From: Antennarius striatus
Lineage: Eukaryota > Chordata > Actinopteri > Lophiiformes > Antennariidae
DNA length: 64,000 bases
Reading direction: 5' to 3'
Assembly: GCF_040054535.1 (NCBI RefSeq)
Contig: NC_090789.1
Coordinates: 992,697 to 1,056,696 of the forward strand
Every line of letters starts with the position of its first letter. Within the stretch, counting starts at the first letter, position 1. A model generated the notes under the pieces. That model worked only from the letters and a program-made list of their open reading frames with translations, was not told where the DNA came from and made no database searches. The translations under genes were made by a program, and so were the position numbers. Of this stretch, positions 1-11,402 are shown in pieces.

Positions 1-234
1 CCAGACTCAGATTCAGAACCAGACTCAGACCCAGAGTCAGACTCAGACCCAGAGTCAGACCCAGAGTCAGACTCAGACCCAGAGTCAGACCCAGAGTCAG
101 ATTCAGACCCAGACTCAGACCCAGAGTCAGACCCAGACTCAGACCCAGACTCAGACCCAGATTCAGACCCAGACTCAGACCCAGACTCAGACCCCAACTC
201 AGACCCAGACTCAGGATCGGTATCAGGTTCAGGC
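1..234. repeat. Degenerate 6/12/18-bp coding minisatellite
   Basis: Imperfect tandem repeats based on CCAGACTCAGAC and CCAGAGTCAGAC. Base changes are mostly GAC/GAG/GAT swaps, so both strands stay open: minus reads Glu/Asp-Ser-Gly-Ser, plus reads Asp-Ser-Asp-Pro. The minus reading is preferred because it joins a spliced signal-peptide exon in phase. Confidence 0.85.
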
Positions 235-1558
235 TGAGGCTGAGGATCAGATTCAGGCTGGCTTCCACCAGGGCCTACACGATTAGCACTTTCGACGGCG
301 TTGCTGACATCATCTGGCACCGAGCCACCGTCTGAGGATTAGAGAGTTTGAGCTCTTGTCAGTTATTTGTCACAACATGCTAAATATCAGCAAATAGAAG
401 CGTTGGTCACGCGCTTTCAATCAGTCCTGCGTTATCGAGCATTTTAAGACAAAACCCTTACTTTGGTAACGGATATTATTAGTTCTAAAGAGCCACATTT
501 GAATTTGGTTTCCGCGACACCAGAACACGGCTGGATCCAGCAAGAGGTAGTTGTTGGAATGTGATTCAGCTTCATCCTCAGAGCAGGAGACTCCCTGGAC
601 TCTGGACAAACACGAGTCGGTGTCAGTGGACTCTCCTGGGACTCCTCTTCAACAATAGACCATCAAAGGTCCATTCATGGACTCACAACCAACAGCAACA
701 CCCAACAGACGCAAGATAGACAGTATGTCGGCAGCGACAGACAGACAGACAGGTAGTTAGACAGGCAAACAGACAGGTGGAAAGACAGGTGAACAAACAG
801 GTAAACAGGCAGGCAGAAAAAGTAAACAGACAGGTAAACATAAAGGTAGTCAGGTAAACAGACAGGGAAACAGACTGGGAAAAGGTAGGTAGACAGGCAA
901 GTTAACAGACAGGTAAACAGACAGGTAGACAGACAGGTAAACAGACAGGTAAACAGACAGGTAGACAGACAGGTATTACACAGGTAAATAAATATATAGG
1001 GAGAAGGACAGAAAGGTGAAAAGATGGGTTGACAGACAGGTAAACAGAGAGACAGGTAGACAGAGAGGTAAATAGACAAACCAAAGACAGATAAACAGAC
1101 AGATAAACAGACAGACAGGTACAGAGACAGACAGGTAATTGTATAGGTAAACAGACAGCTAGACAGACACATTGACAGAAAAGTAAAAATACAGACAGAC
1201 AGACAGACAGGTAGACAGACACATAGAAAAGTAAAAGCACAGACAGACAGAGACAGACGGGTAAACAGACAGCTAAGTAGGCAGGTAGACAGACAGACTG
1301 ACCGGTGAATGGATAGACAGAAAAACAGACAGGTAAACAGACGGGTAAAGAGAGAGACAGATAGACAGAGAGGTGAACAGACAGACAGGTAGATAAACAA
1401 AGGTGAATAGACAGGTAGGAAGACAGACAGACAGACAGACAGACAGGTAAATAGATAGGTATACAGACAGGTAAACAGACAGGTAAAGAGAGAGACAGAT
1501 AGACAGAGAGGTGAACAGACAGACAGGTAGATAAACAAAGGTGAATAGACAGGCAGGA

Positions 1559-1591
<33 letters not shown>

Positions 1592-1716
1592 GTTAAATAG
1601 ACAGGTACACAGTCAGACAGACAGACAGAGAGACACAGTTAAAAAGACAACTAAATAGATGGGTTGACAGACAGGTTAACAGACAGAAAGGTAATCAGAC
1701 AGGTAGTTAGACAGGC

Positions 1717-1751
<35 letters not shown>

Positions 1752-1860
1752 AACATAGCTAGATAGGTAGAAGGACAGACAGGTAAACAGATGGGTTGAC
1801 AGACAGGTACATAAATAGGTAGAAGGACAGAGAGGTAGAAGGACAGGTAGTTGGACAGGC

Positions 1861-1893
<33 letters not shown>

Positions 1894-3066
1894 GGCAGAC
1901 AGGCAAACAGACAGGTTAATAGACAGGTAAAAAGACACAGGTAAACACAGGAAAACAGACAGACAGGTAAGTAAACAGACAGGTACACAGATAGATAGAA
2001 AGTCAGACAGGTAGGTAAACAGACAGGTAAAAAGTTAGACAGGTAGAAGGACAGACAGGTGAAGTGATGGACAGGTATGTTAACAGACAGGTAAACATGT
2101 AAACATGAGATGTTTGTGTTTGTTTACGTTTGTTTACACGTCTTCTGTTTATATTCTATCATTTGTTTTTATTGGCACTGAATTTTCAGACATTTGTTCT
2201 GAAACATCAACGTAAACAACAACAACAACAACAACAACAACACACCTGATGTTTGTCAACACCTGAATTCTGAAACAGGGGTTATTGGTAGTTATTGGTG
2301 GACTGATTGATGATGTCATCACTTACCAGGGAGTGGAACTGCAAAGCAAACGGCAGCGAGAGCAATGAGCCACAACACAACACACCTGGAGGACAGGAAC
2401 ACGTGATCAATAGTCTTATCTATCATTAATAATTAATCATTGATAACAAGCATCAATAATCAACCTTAATAATCAGTAATAATCAGCATCACTGATAATA
2501 CTGTAATCAGTATTAATCATCATCAATCATATTAATCATAATTAAACAGCATCAGTCAGCATAATAATCAATCAGTATCTATCATGGACATCATCAATCC
2601 CCACAGACACACCGGAGGGAAGGAAACGAGTGAAACCTGTTTTCTTACGTTTCCTCTGCAAAGAAAGAACACAAAGAGTCTTTTCTTTTCAGACGGATGG
2701 AGAGAAGCTAAAAGACGACAGAACAGAGCCGAGGTTCACCGGAGAAACGGAAACGCCTGCAAAGGATGAACGTTTCCTGAAGCTGCGCATCAAAAAAAGA
2801 GAAACTTTTCCTAAAACTGAGGTAAACATTCACAAAGAAATGAAGAAAATGTCAGCAAACATGGAAGAAAACCTGATCTCAAAGTTTCCCAAATTTTCCT
2901 AAAGTTTCCCAAAATTTCCCGAATTTTCCGAAAGTTTCCCAAAATTTCCCAAATTTTCCTAAAGTTTCCCAAAATTTCCCGAATTTTCCTAAAGTTTCCC
3001 AGAATTTCCCGAATTTTCCTAAAGTTTCCAACTCTTGGTGGCAGGACAAACTCACCGCTGCAGCAT
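1..3066 (-). CDS. Secreted acidic Glu/Ser/Gly-repeat protein A (partial, runs off left edge)
   Basis: Not recognised by name. Three exons can be read. Exon 1 (3066..3056, 11 nt) gives Met-Leu-Gln and two bases of Arg. Exon 2 (2385..2327) completes Arg and encodes a hydrophobic signal core (VVLWLIALAAVCFAVPLP) with a GTAAGT donor in phase 1. Exon 3 starts at 331 after a good acceptor in matching phase 1 and stays open to base 1. It begins DGGSVPDDVSNAVESANR, then Gln-Pro/Glu-Pro pairs, then about 60 residues of Ser-Glu-Ser-Gly and Ser-Asp-Ser-Gly repeats. Serines followed by x-Glu fit Golgi casein kinase (FAM20C) sites, so a secreted, phosphorylated, calcium-binding role is an inference. Composition resembles starmaker/DSPP-type biomineralisation proteins, but the introns before and after the signal exon are phase 2 and 1, not the phase 0 of classical SCPP genes. 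Exons between 2327 and 331 may be missing. It is a head-to-tail neighbour and likely paralogue of protein B. Confidence 0.6.
675..2090. repeat. GACA-rich microsatellite block (1.4 kb)
   Basis: Long degenerate tract of GACA/GACAGGTA/AACA units. It produces long minus-strand frames rich in Cys-Leu-Ser-Val and Tyr-Leu-Ser-Val that are simple translations of the repeat, not genes. It would lie in the large intron of protein A gene. Confidence 0.9.
2880..3025. repeat. AAAGTTTCCC/AAATTTTCC minisatellite
   Basis: Tandem units of about 28-30 bp (AAAGTTTCCCAAAATTTCCC followed by a GAATTTTCC variant), about five copies. It lies in the first intron of protein A gene, ending about 30 bp inside its first donor. 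Confidence 0.85.
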
Positions 3067-3124
3067 GTTGTTCAACAGATGAAACTTCAGACGTTGTGAA
3101 CGAGGCTGAAAGAGAACAGGAGGG

Positions 3125-3131
3125 TTTTATA
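3125..3131 (-). promoter_or_regulatory. TATA box of protein A gene
   Basis: TATAAAA on the minus strand lies about 60 bp upstream of the proposed ATG at 3066. This leaves room for a short 5' UTR of roughly 30 nt and supports 3066 as the true start. Confidence 0.5.
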
Positions 3132-3184
3132 CTCTCTCCTCCTCCTCCTCTTCCTCCTGGTGCTCCTCCTCTCACCTGTCCACC

Positions 3185-3325
3185 TGTGTACACACACCAA
3201 CACACACCTACGCACACCAACACACACCTACGCACACCAACACACACCTATGCACACCAACACACACCTACGCACACCAACACACACCTATGCACACCAA
3301 CACACACCTATGCACACCAATACAA
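3185..3325. repeat. 20-bp CACACCAACACACACCTAYG minisatellite
   Basis: About seven 20-bp units differing mainly at CG versus TG, just upstream of the promoter of protein A gene. Confidence 0.85.
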
Positions 3326-3953
3326 AACTAAAGACCTACACATCAGGGGTGTCCATCTTTGCTGGTGGTGTCCACCGTTTGGTTCCTCAACAGGAAACCA
3401 CGACCTTGTGTCAACGGTCCATCTGGGCCCCGTGTCCCCCACCATGGAATCTAACTCACGACCAGTCAGTGATCGGTTCACGACTCACCTCCCTTCACCA
3501 GTGTGTTAACGTGGTTGTCGGTTCAATGATTCAACAATGCCCCCCTCCCAAAGCACTGGACCGGTGGAACCCAGACCCACAGAGGACCTTCAGTGTTCAA
3601 TGCTGTTGGGTTTGTTTCCGTGTTGGTGTTGGGTCGGGTCGGGTTATTTTCTGAGTCATGTCAGGATTCGTTTCCATGACGACACTTCAGGTGTTTGATT
3701 AAAATTTTGTTTTGTCCAACAAGAGTCCGACGCTTTTTGTTTAAAGTTGATCGACGACATTCCAGAACACAAACCCTCAGACAAAAGGTTTCACCCCTCT
3801 GTAACCCACGGCGACAGCAACTAGAATCCAGACGAGCCGATTGGACAAGAGAAGCAGGAAGAAGAAACAGAAAACCAGCAATCAGAGAAGAAGGAAACAG
3901 ACACGACAAATACGTCCAATCATCATCGGCCTGTCAGAGGGAGTAGCATGGGG

Positions 3954-4135
3954 CCACATCAGGGGCCACATCAGAGGACATATCAGGGGCCACATCAGAG
4001 GACATATCAGGGGCCACATCAGGGGCTACATCAGGGGCTACATCAGGGCTACATCAGGGCTACATCTGGGGCTACATCAGGGGCCACATCAGGGGCCACA
4101 TCAGGGGCCACATTCAGGTGCTACATTCAGGGGCC
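3954..4135. repeat. 12-bp AGGGGCCACATC minisatellite
   Basis: About fifteen 12-bp units (GGGGCCACATCA, GAGGACATATCA, GGGGCTACATCA variants) in the intergenic gap between genes A and B. Plus-strand frames over it are artefacts. Confidence 0.85.
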
Positions 4136-4427
4136 ACAGTGGTTGTGAATGGAAATGAAACCAGCTTGAACTTTGAGTCACGAAACATTTGAGTTTATTG
4201 TGAGATTCATCTTTGAACCAACAATCACAGAATCAATTCATTACAGATTTATAATATCAATCAATCAGGCAATCAATCAGGGGATCAATCAGGTGACCAA
4301 TCAGGCGATCAATCAGTGTGTCTGGGGAATTGGCTTTTCGGTTTTCATGACCGTATTTGTCTCAATACGTTGACATATATTATGTGGGATAAATATTCAT
4401 TTATTGTTTATTTATTCCTACATATAT

Positions 4428-4552
4428 GTGTGTTACTGTGTGTGTTATGCGTGTGTTACTGTGTGTGTTACTGCGTGTGTTATGCGTGTGTTACTGCGTG
4501 TGTTACTGCATGTGTTACTGCGTGTGTTACTGCGTGTGTTACTGCGTGTGCA
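4428..4552. repeat. 12-bp TGTGTTACTGCG minisatellite
   Basis: About ten units, ending a few bases downstream of the proposed stop codon of gene B (4557..4555), so it may be transcribed as its 3' UTR. Confidence 0.8.
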
Positions 4553-4554
4553 TG

Positions 4555-5331
4555 CTATATGTGGCGCCGGTTGGTCCTTTGTCGTCTCTTGGCGGCTCGG
4601 CTCCGCACCTGAACTTTTGGCCGAGGATTGATCACCTGAGCAGGGAGGGCGGGGCTCTGAGGTAAGTGGGCGGGGACTTTGACATTGTGGGCGGGGTTTG
4701 GGGGCAGGATGTTGGAGGTCTGAGGTTTGGTGGAGCGAGGGCTGAACTTCTTCCTCCCTACTTCTTCAGAGTCTGAGCTCTCATCCTCATCTTTGTCTGA
4801 AAGGATGAATAAAAGATGGAAAAAGTTAGTTACAAACTAGAGATGTAAAAATAAGAAAAGAATTCAACCAAATTATACAAAACATTTAGTCCTGAAAACT
4901 TCAAGCTGCTCATTTTCAGACAGCTTGATCCAGAACCTGTAGGTGGCACTGTGAGGGTGTTGTTACCCTGTTCATATTCTTCCTCTTCATTCATTCCTTC
5001 TTTTCTTTCTTTCTACTCGTTCGCTCTTTCTACACAGAAACTACGGACCACAAACCAGAGATCAGAGAAGTTCTGTGTGTTCTGGTTCTGTGTGTTCTGG
5101 TTGTCTCACCGTCTCCTTGCTCCGCACTGTTTGCAGCAGGCGGTTCTGAAACCATCAGAAAAAACATTCATCATGATCAAAATCAGGACCAGAACAGAAT
5201 CAGATTCAGAATCAGAACAGATTGCGGATCAGGTCTGATCGTTCAGAGGTGATGATGTAACAGACTTACCAGCTGCTGTCACCTGATTGGCTGCTGCAGC
5301 TGAATAAATCAAAACAATGGAATCAAATTAA

Positions 5332-5364
<33 letters not shown>

Positions 5365-5480
5365 TTGTGTATTGTCTTCTTACTGTCAGTGATCTCTGAA
5401 CTGGAGCTGCTGGATTCTGAAACATATTGTTAGTGATTTTATTATTTTTTGGGCACACACACACACACACACGCACGCAC

Positions 5481-5527
<47 letters not shown>

Positions 5528-8321
5528 GCAGGTGTACAGATGAGTGACTGTGACATTTCATCAAATCTATAGAGCTGTGACAATCTGACATCATCATCAT
5601 CATCATCAGCTCCTACCTGACGGTCCAGCTCCTTGACTCTGGGGCTCATCTGGAATCAGTACAAACAAACGATTTCAACCATCTTTTATTAGATACCTGT
5701 CTTCACTGTGGGGTGTGGGGGTGGGGCTACTGGTGAGGTGGGGCATTGGAGCATGGGATTATGTGGGTGTGGGATAGGGATGGGTGGGGTGTGTGTGTGG
5801 GGGGCAGCTTCAGGTTTCTGGTTCATCCTGGTTCACAGTCCGTCACTCTGGTGGTTTGCAGGAACTTAACTGGTGTCTCCTGGTTCCACCACTAGATGTC
5901 AGTGTAAATAGGAAACAACAACCCTGACCCTTCACGAACACCTTGATATTGACCTTTGACTCTTCATGACATGTTGTTGGTCAGCTGTAAATAAATAACT
6001 CTGCTGTTTTCTCTTCTCACAATCGTTATAAACGTTTATTGATCTGTGATGTTATTGATCTGTGATGGAGACATTCTCCTGTGAGGTTGGAAATATCACT
6101 GCTACTCAATGCTACTGGTTTCACTTCTGTCATCACAAAAATGTCAAATAAATTGTTAAATCAGTGTAAAACCATCAGAAATCACAGATCTGGGATTATC
6201 TACAGAAACTGCTTTAACCTGATGAACTGATGAAGAAATTGAGGAAGACCAGTTTAGCAAAGGATCGTTCAAGACAGCCAGTAGAGGGCAGTAATGCACC
6301 ACTGTAGCTTCTAGTCTTTCTTACCCAGAGAATAAGAGAAACCGCCACCCGTCTTCATGTTGTTGTTGTCATAGTGACGGAATACTGCAGTATTTCCATC
6401 ACATAGTAACATTCATGTACTGACCTACTGTCTAGCATAATGCTAAGGAAGTGCAGATGGAGTCATTGGCTAGCTGAGTTTAGAAGCTAATGTAAAATAA
6501 CTCAATATCATGCAAACCAGTGAAAAGCGCTGAGTCACCTCTAACGTCTCAGCGACTTGCTAATTGATCATGTGATAATGAAGTTGAAGCTCCATAAACG
6601 GGTGAAGCGCTGGCTAGCATTAGCTGAAGCTGCAACGGTGGACGTTTCTTTCAGGCTATCAAACAGGATATGTGATGTATGACCAGGTGTGTCCTCATGT
6701 GATGTATGACCAGGTGTGTCCTCATGTGATGTATGACCAGGTGTGTCCTCATGTGATGTATGACCAGGTGTGTCCTCATGTGATGTATGACCAGGTGTGT
6801 CCTTAGGTGAAACGTGTTGGAAAAGCTCCCTTTATATGTGAAGCCTTACCAGGTTGGTCTGGAGAGACGGCATTCAGACTCTCTGAAACAGACATCACAA
6901 CGTTTCTATAAGACAACAGTGTGTGGGACCTGATTAATCCCAATTGGACAGGAGTTTTAATCGGGATTGAAACTCCTGTCCAATCCAAGAAGTCCAAGAA
7001 GTGACTTCTTCCTGCACAGTTTGTCCAACCATGAAATCAAACACTCGTAATCATCAATATGCAGACGATACACAACTATTTGTCTTTACTCCATTATTGT
7101 TTACTCTGACAGTAGAGAAAACATGTACAGTAGGTTCTACATGTAGAATGTAGATAAAATGTACAGAAAACATTCTACATGTAGAACTGAAATGACAAGT
7201 CATGCTTTAATGACCAATCATTAACAACGACATAGATTGTTGACATTAATGTATAAGAGTCACCTGTTGGGGCTTCATCAGATGTGGAGTCTTTATCTGA
7301 CAGGTGAGATACATGTGAGACGGGTGAGACAGGTAACTCTTATTTTATGAATCATGACATACTGTATGTACTTTACCTGTTGACATTGTTTGTATTCCAG
7401 TATCTGTAAAGAAATTGATCACCAACAAATCAGTCAATCTATCTGCAAATCAAACTGGTCGCCCTGACGTGGAAGACTCCGTCAGGTTGGACTCACCGTT
7501 GGCGTCCATGTCTCCCTCAACCAGTAGGACGAACAAGGACAACAGAAGGACAACGTTCCTGCAACAAACACATCCTTCAGTCTAACAGCAGTCTCTACTT
7601 ATTTTATCTTTGACTCTTCAACCACACCTACTCGGTGCATGATATCCTGTGATTAGCTAGTTTCATATGTGTAAGCTAAGCGAAGAACAAAAGTACATGT
7701 CGGTGATTCTACAGAAAAGGGCTGTCAGAAAGTCGTAAATTGAACTCTTCACATTTGGAGACAATTTCTTGGCGCTTTGAGGTCTCCTCAGACAAATAGC
7801 TGTTCTGATGACATCATGTTTATGAAAGCTTTGAGTGGGTTTCTTGACATTCAAGAGTATACAAGCTACTGCAACCTTCTATAAGATAGCATGCTGTTCC
7901 CACTCGGCAGTCACCAAGATCCAGAACCATCACTGACAGATATACCAGCATCCATACAAGTACCAGTATCCAGTCCAGTACTCCGTAGAAGTACCCAGGT
8001 CAGTACCCAAACCAGTACTCAAAGTAATACGCATACCAGTAGCAGTACCCCTACCAATACCCATTTAGTTAAATCAAACATTGATCCTGATAGGAAACAT
8101 CTACATAGTATGTGTAGAGCTTTGAGATACAGATGAAAAAAGCACGAGGACCAATCTGATCCCCTCCTATGAACCTCACCTTCCCTACCACATGACACTA
8201 GCAGAATACACACAGGTAGTCCTTGATGACCTCTGACACTCAAACACACAAATGACTTCATGTCATGTGACTTCATGTAAACCATCGTTTCTCAGAGGCG
8301 GTGGACATACCTGGTTAGCAT
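4555..8321 (-). CDS. Secreted Ser/Asp/Glu-rich micro-exon protein B (179 aa)
   Basis: Not recognised by name. Ten coding exons join without a frame break: 8321..8311, 7558..7497, 7403..7377, 7296..7264, 6882..6850, 5649..5617, 5416..5384, 5299..5270, 5145..5110 and 4796..4555. Exons 1-2 give MLTRNVVLLLSLFVLLVEG, a clear signal peptide. Exons 3-9 are 27, 33, 33, 33, 33, 30 and 36 nt, all phase 1 at both ends with AG/GT borders, each adding 9-12 residues rich in Ser, Asp, Glu, Ala and Pro (for example ESSSSSEITD). The last exon has an acidic phosphorylation-type cluster (DKDEDESSDSEE), a Pro-rich stretch, and a basic tail (RSRAAKRRQRTNRR) before TAG. An extracellular acidic matrix or mineral-binding role is inferred from composition only. 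Exon 1 length and signal-exon layout match gene A. Not an SCPP by intron phase. Reading frame and splice sites make the gene itself likely. Confidence 0.72.
5333..5362. repeat. GT microsatellite
   Basis: (GT)n tract in the intron between exons 7 and 8 of gene B. Confidence 0.9.
5455..5521. repeat. CA microsatellite
   Basis: (CA)n with a few CACG/GGAC interruptions, in the intron between exons 6 and 7 of gene B. Confidence 0.9.
6671..6802. repeat. 25-bp minisatellite, five copies
   Basis: Nearly identical units GATGTATGACCAGGTGTGTC plus CTCAT, five in a row. They lie about 50 bp downstream of the donor of exon 5 of gene B, inside that gene's largest central intron. Confidence 0.9.
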
Positions 8322-8584
8322 GATGCTGTGAGGACGGACAGGTCCCTGGGTCAGCACGTCAGGACGACAGACAGGTAACAGATAGGTAGACGGAGGGGTA
8401 GACGGACAAGTAATGGACTGATAGAGGGACAAGTAGACAAAGAGGTAGACGGACAAGTAATGGACAGGTAGACAGACAGGTAACGGACAGGTAACAGACA
8501 GCTAGGTGGTCTCTCAGAAGTGCACTGCAGGAATCTTCTAAGTTTGATTGTCTGGTGACTTATATATCTGTCTAAATGTCACCA

Positions 8585-8675
<91 letters not shown>

Positions 8676-9840
8676 TATGGGGGCTCAGGAAGTGAAGATC
8701 TCTCTCTCTCTGTTTCTCTCTCTCTCTGGTTGGTTTCTCCAGTTGTCCTTCAGTATTTGTTGGACTGACAGAAAGTTTAAATGCAGGTCATGAAAAAACA
8801 GGATGAATGTTTTAAACTTCAACACTTAAAGAAATGTCTTCATTCCTAGACCTGCTTTCAAATGTCCTCATGGAAACATCCGTTTCTTCTCACCTCTCAG
8901 AAATGACATTTGTGGACTTTCCTGACGTTCCATTCAGGGAATCCCCGTCGAACAAACCCCCACAGAGCTCCATTAGCAGCGGGTTGGGTTACACCAGAAC
9001 ACTGAGACCTCCAGACCCAGATCGTTGTGATAGAACCTGGACAACAATCAGAGCAGAACAATAACGCTCACCTGGAACACCAGAACTCACACCTGGTCAT
9101 ATGTGCAGCAGTCCAGACGTCAGGTGTCATGATGTGTACATGAATGATGTAGTTGAGGACGTCAATCATGTTATTGATGAGTGTCTGACCTCCTGAGGAA
9201 GTAGTGATTCAGGAAGTATGACCAGAAAAATGAAATAAAATGTGTGTCAGGACACATCGACCATAAAGAGTTGTTGGTGTGTTACCGTCACGTCTCAGTG
9301 AGACGTGGCAATACAGGTGTGTACTGTTGTATGGCCGTCCCAGGAGATCCCCTCACACACACTGTGATAATGGTCGACCAGAGGCTGGGGGGGGTGTAAG
9401 GGGTGGTGGGGGCTGGTTGAAGGGGGGGGGGGGGTTGTGGTATTTGAGTATCAAAGGCTCTTCTGTCTAAAGACGTCTTTCGGTGTAAACGGAGAGCGGA
9501 CTGAACGGCTGAAGAAGCTTTTTAAAGCTGCCCCGTTTCATTCAGCCGACGCTGCAGCTTTGAAACGTAGTAAGGTCAGATTTACATGTTTATAGAGCTT
9601 CCATCCATTAATCAGTCCAGCCATCCTCTCATCCAGCCATCCGTCCTTCCATCCTCTGTCTGTTGAGGGTGTCCCACAGGGTGAAGGACAGACCTGAACA
9701 CAGGACGACTGTTCAACGTCTCCAAAGTAATGCTGTTCTAGACATGAACTCATTCCTGCTGATGAGTTCAGCACAACAGGAACCGGCAACAGGTAGAGAA
9801 CATGAAAAAAATACTAGTTTAACTCAAGAAATACTATGTT
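8322..9840. other. Upstream region of gene B, no gene seen
   Basis: Holds a GACA/GTAGACG-type repeat (8362-8510), a TATATAAG sequence on the minus strand at 8559-8566 that could be a distant TATA box for gene B, a GA/GC-rich purine tract (8588-8676), and a poly-G run near 9421-9436. A pyrimidine tract followed by CAG just before the ATG at 8321 suggests that the start codon exon is preceded by a 5' UTR intron. No convincing coding exon. Confidence 0.5.
8588..8676. repeat. GA microsatellite
   Basis: (GA)n with occasional GC and AA interruptions; polypurine on plus. The Arg-Glu frame over it is an artefact. Confidence 0.95.
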
Positions 9841-9854
9841 AAAACTAGCACAGA

Positions 9855-10240
9855 GCATTACATACAGTGGATATAAAAAGTCTACACACCCCTGTTCAAA
9901 TGCTAGATTTTCGTGATGTAAAAAAACTAAAGACAGATGATTTCACAACTTTTTCCACCTTTAATATGACCTTTAAGCTGTACAAGGCAACTGAAAAACA
10001 AACTGAAACCTTTAAGAAAAAACATAAAATAAAAAACTTCATATAACCTGGTTGCATAAATATGCACACCCTCAAACCAATACTTTGTTGGGTAGGAGTC
10101 TATCAGCGTGGCACATCTTGAGGTAGCAATATTTGACCACTCTTCTTTGCAAAACTGCTCCAAATCTTTCAGATTGCGAGGGCATCTCCTTTGCACAGCC
10201 CTTTTCCAGCCCCCTTGTTTCCTACATAGAAAGACCAACC
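9855..10240 (-). pseudogene. Tc1-like transposon, 3' portion with transposase C-terminus relic
   Basis: On the minus strand the frame reads CPRNLKDLEQFCKEEWSNI, the conserved C-terminal region of fish Tc1/mariner transposases (DDE superfamily, cut-and-paste). After it, the remaining sequence ends at 9865-9900 with the typical TTGAACAGGGGTGTGTAGAC terminal sequence known from fish Tc1-like elements. Only the end of the element is present and the protein is truncated upstream (beyond about 10240), so it is a dead copy. Confidence 0.75.
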
Positions 10241-10499
10241 ACGCCGCTGCCAGACCAGACCTGGCCAGAAGAACGGCCTGTTAATAAATCTATACCCCTG
10301 CTCTTTTAAAGTTGAGTCCCTTTCTAAACCAGTTGAAATCAGCTCCAGGCATCCTGGTCACCTCCTGCTCCCTCTTCCTGTCAGAACAGTGGACATTGAG
10401 TCCATCTACATGGTCTACTGGTTGCTGGACACGAACCATCATGTCAAGACTTGGTGGATTGTGAGGGTTACAGTCCACTGGTGGACAGTTTGATCCAAC

Positions 10500-11400
10500 A
10501 GCGTCAGATCTTAGATTTATCCAAAATCTCCACTTGCAGCACCTGAGCAGACTAAACTAATAAATTAATCATATTCATGTCATTTGAATTTCTTTAGGTT
10601 CAGGATTCAACAAATTCTGGTTCCTCTTTTGCCAATTTAATGAAATATATTTTAAAACTAAAAATTTTACCAAAAGCTCTTATTTTCATCATTTTCTAGT
10701 TGCTGGTTCCTCTGAAGGTTCCTCAGGACTTCTGGTGCTCACAAGCTCAGCTTTATCTTGGGAACAAATGATTACAGGTCACAGGGCTGAACCCATCTCA
10801 ACCTGACGCCAAATGGCTCAGAAGTCTGGCTTGCTGTCTTGATGGGCGTGGTTCCAAATAAATCATCCAATCAGAAAACATTCTATATCTGGACAATTCC
10901 TTAAAATCACATCATCTTCTTCATTATCATCAAACCAGGCTCAGCTGACGGTTTTTGTTTGCTGTAGTTATTCTTGTTCTGAAGTGTCAGGATAACTAGC
11001 GCCCCCTTCTGGTCCACAATCAGGACTACAGCTGAAGCTTGTTGACACCAGAAGAAACCATCTAATCATCAGCTGCTGCAGGTCTGGAGTTTATTCCTGC
11101 CTTGTCATTTTCTTGTGTCTCAGATATTTGCGGACATCATGAACACTTTTACTGTATTATGATGATTTACTGAAAAACTAATAAATGTATTTAACCGTAA
11201 ATTTATACAATTAAAGGTCAGTGGAAGTTTTCCTCTGTGACCATAGATCAGATCTCAGTTTGAAGCAGCTGAATGGAAGTTTAAACCTCTTTAAGACTGA
11301 TTTTACCTGACGTGTCACATGATCACACATGATGACCTTATAAGGAAAAGACCAAGGACATCTTTTTCATTACAGTAAAGAATTCGGACCATAATTAGTT
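10500..11400. other. No gene seen
   Basis: AT-rich intergenic sequence without a convincing open frame, splice signal or repeat recognised by eye. Confidence 0.5.
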
Positions 11401-11402
11401 TT

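Noticed and set aside
1-234. Plus-strand Asp-Ser-Asp-Pro/Glu-Ser frame as the real gene
   Set aside because: It ends in TGA without a donor, and no upstream sequence is available; the minus frame joins a signal-peptide exon in correct phase.
421-609. Minus-strand 62-codon frame as an additional exon of gene A
   Set aside because: Has an acceptor-like and a donor-like border, but the phase (1 in, 0 out) does not fit the flanking phase-1 exons and the protein is not acidic. Left open.
675-1988. Minus-strand frames of up to 287 codons rich in Cys-Leu-Ser-Val
   Set aside because: They are translations of the GACA/GACAGGTA microsatellite in several overlapping frames; no splice or start context.
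6315-6345. Extra micro-exon of gene B
   Set aside because: GTAAGA donor present, but no pyrimidine tract, and it would end in phase 2, unlike all other micro-exons.
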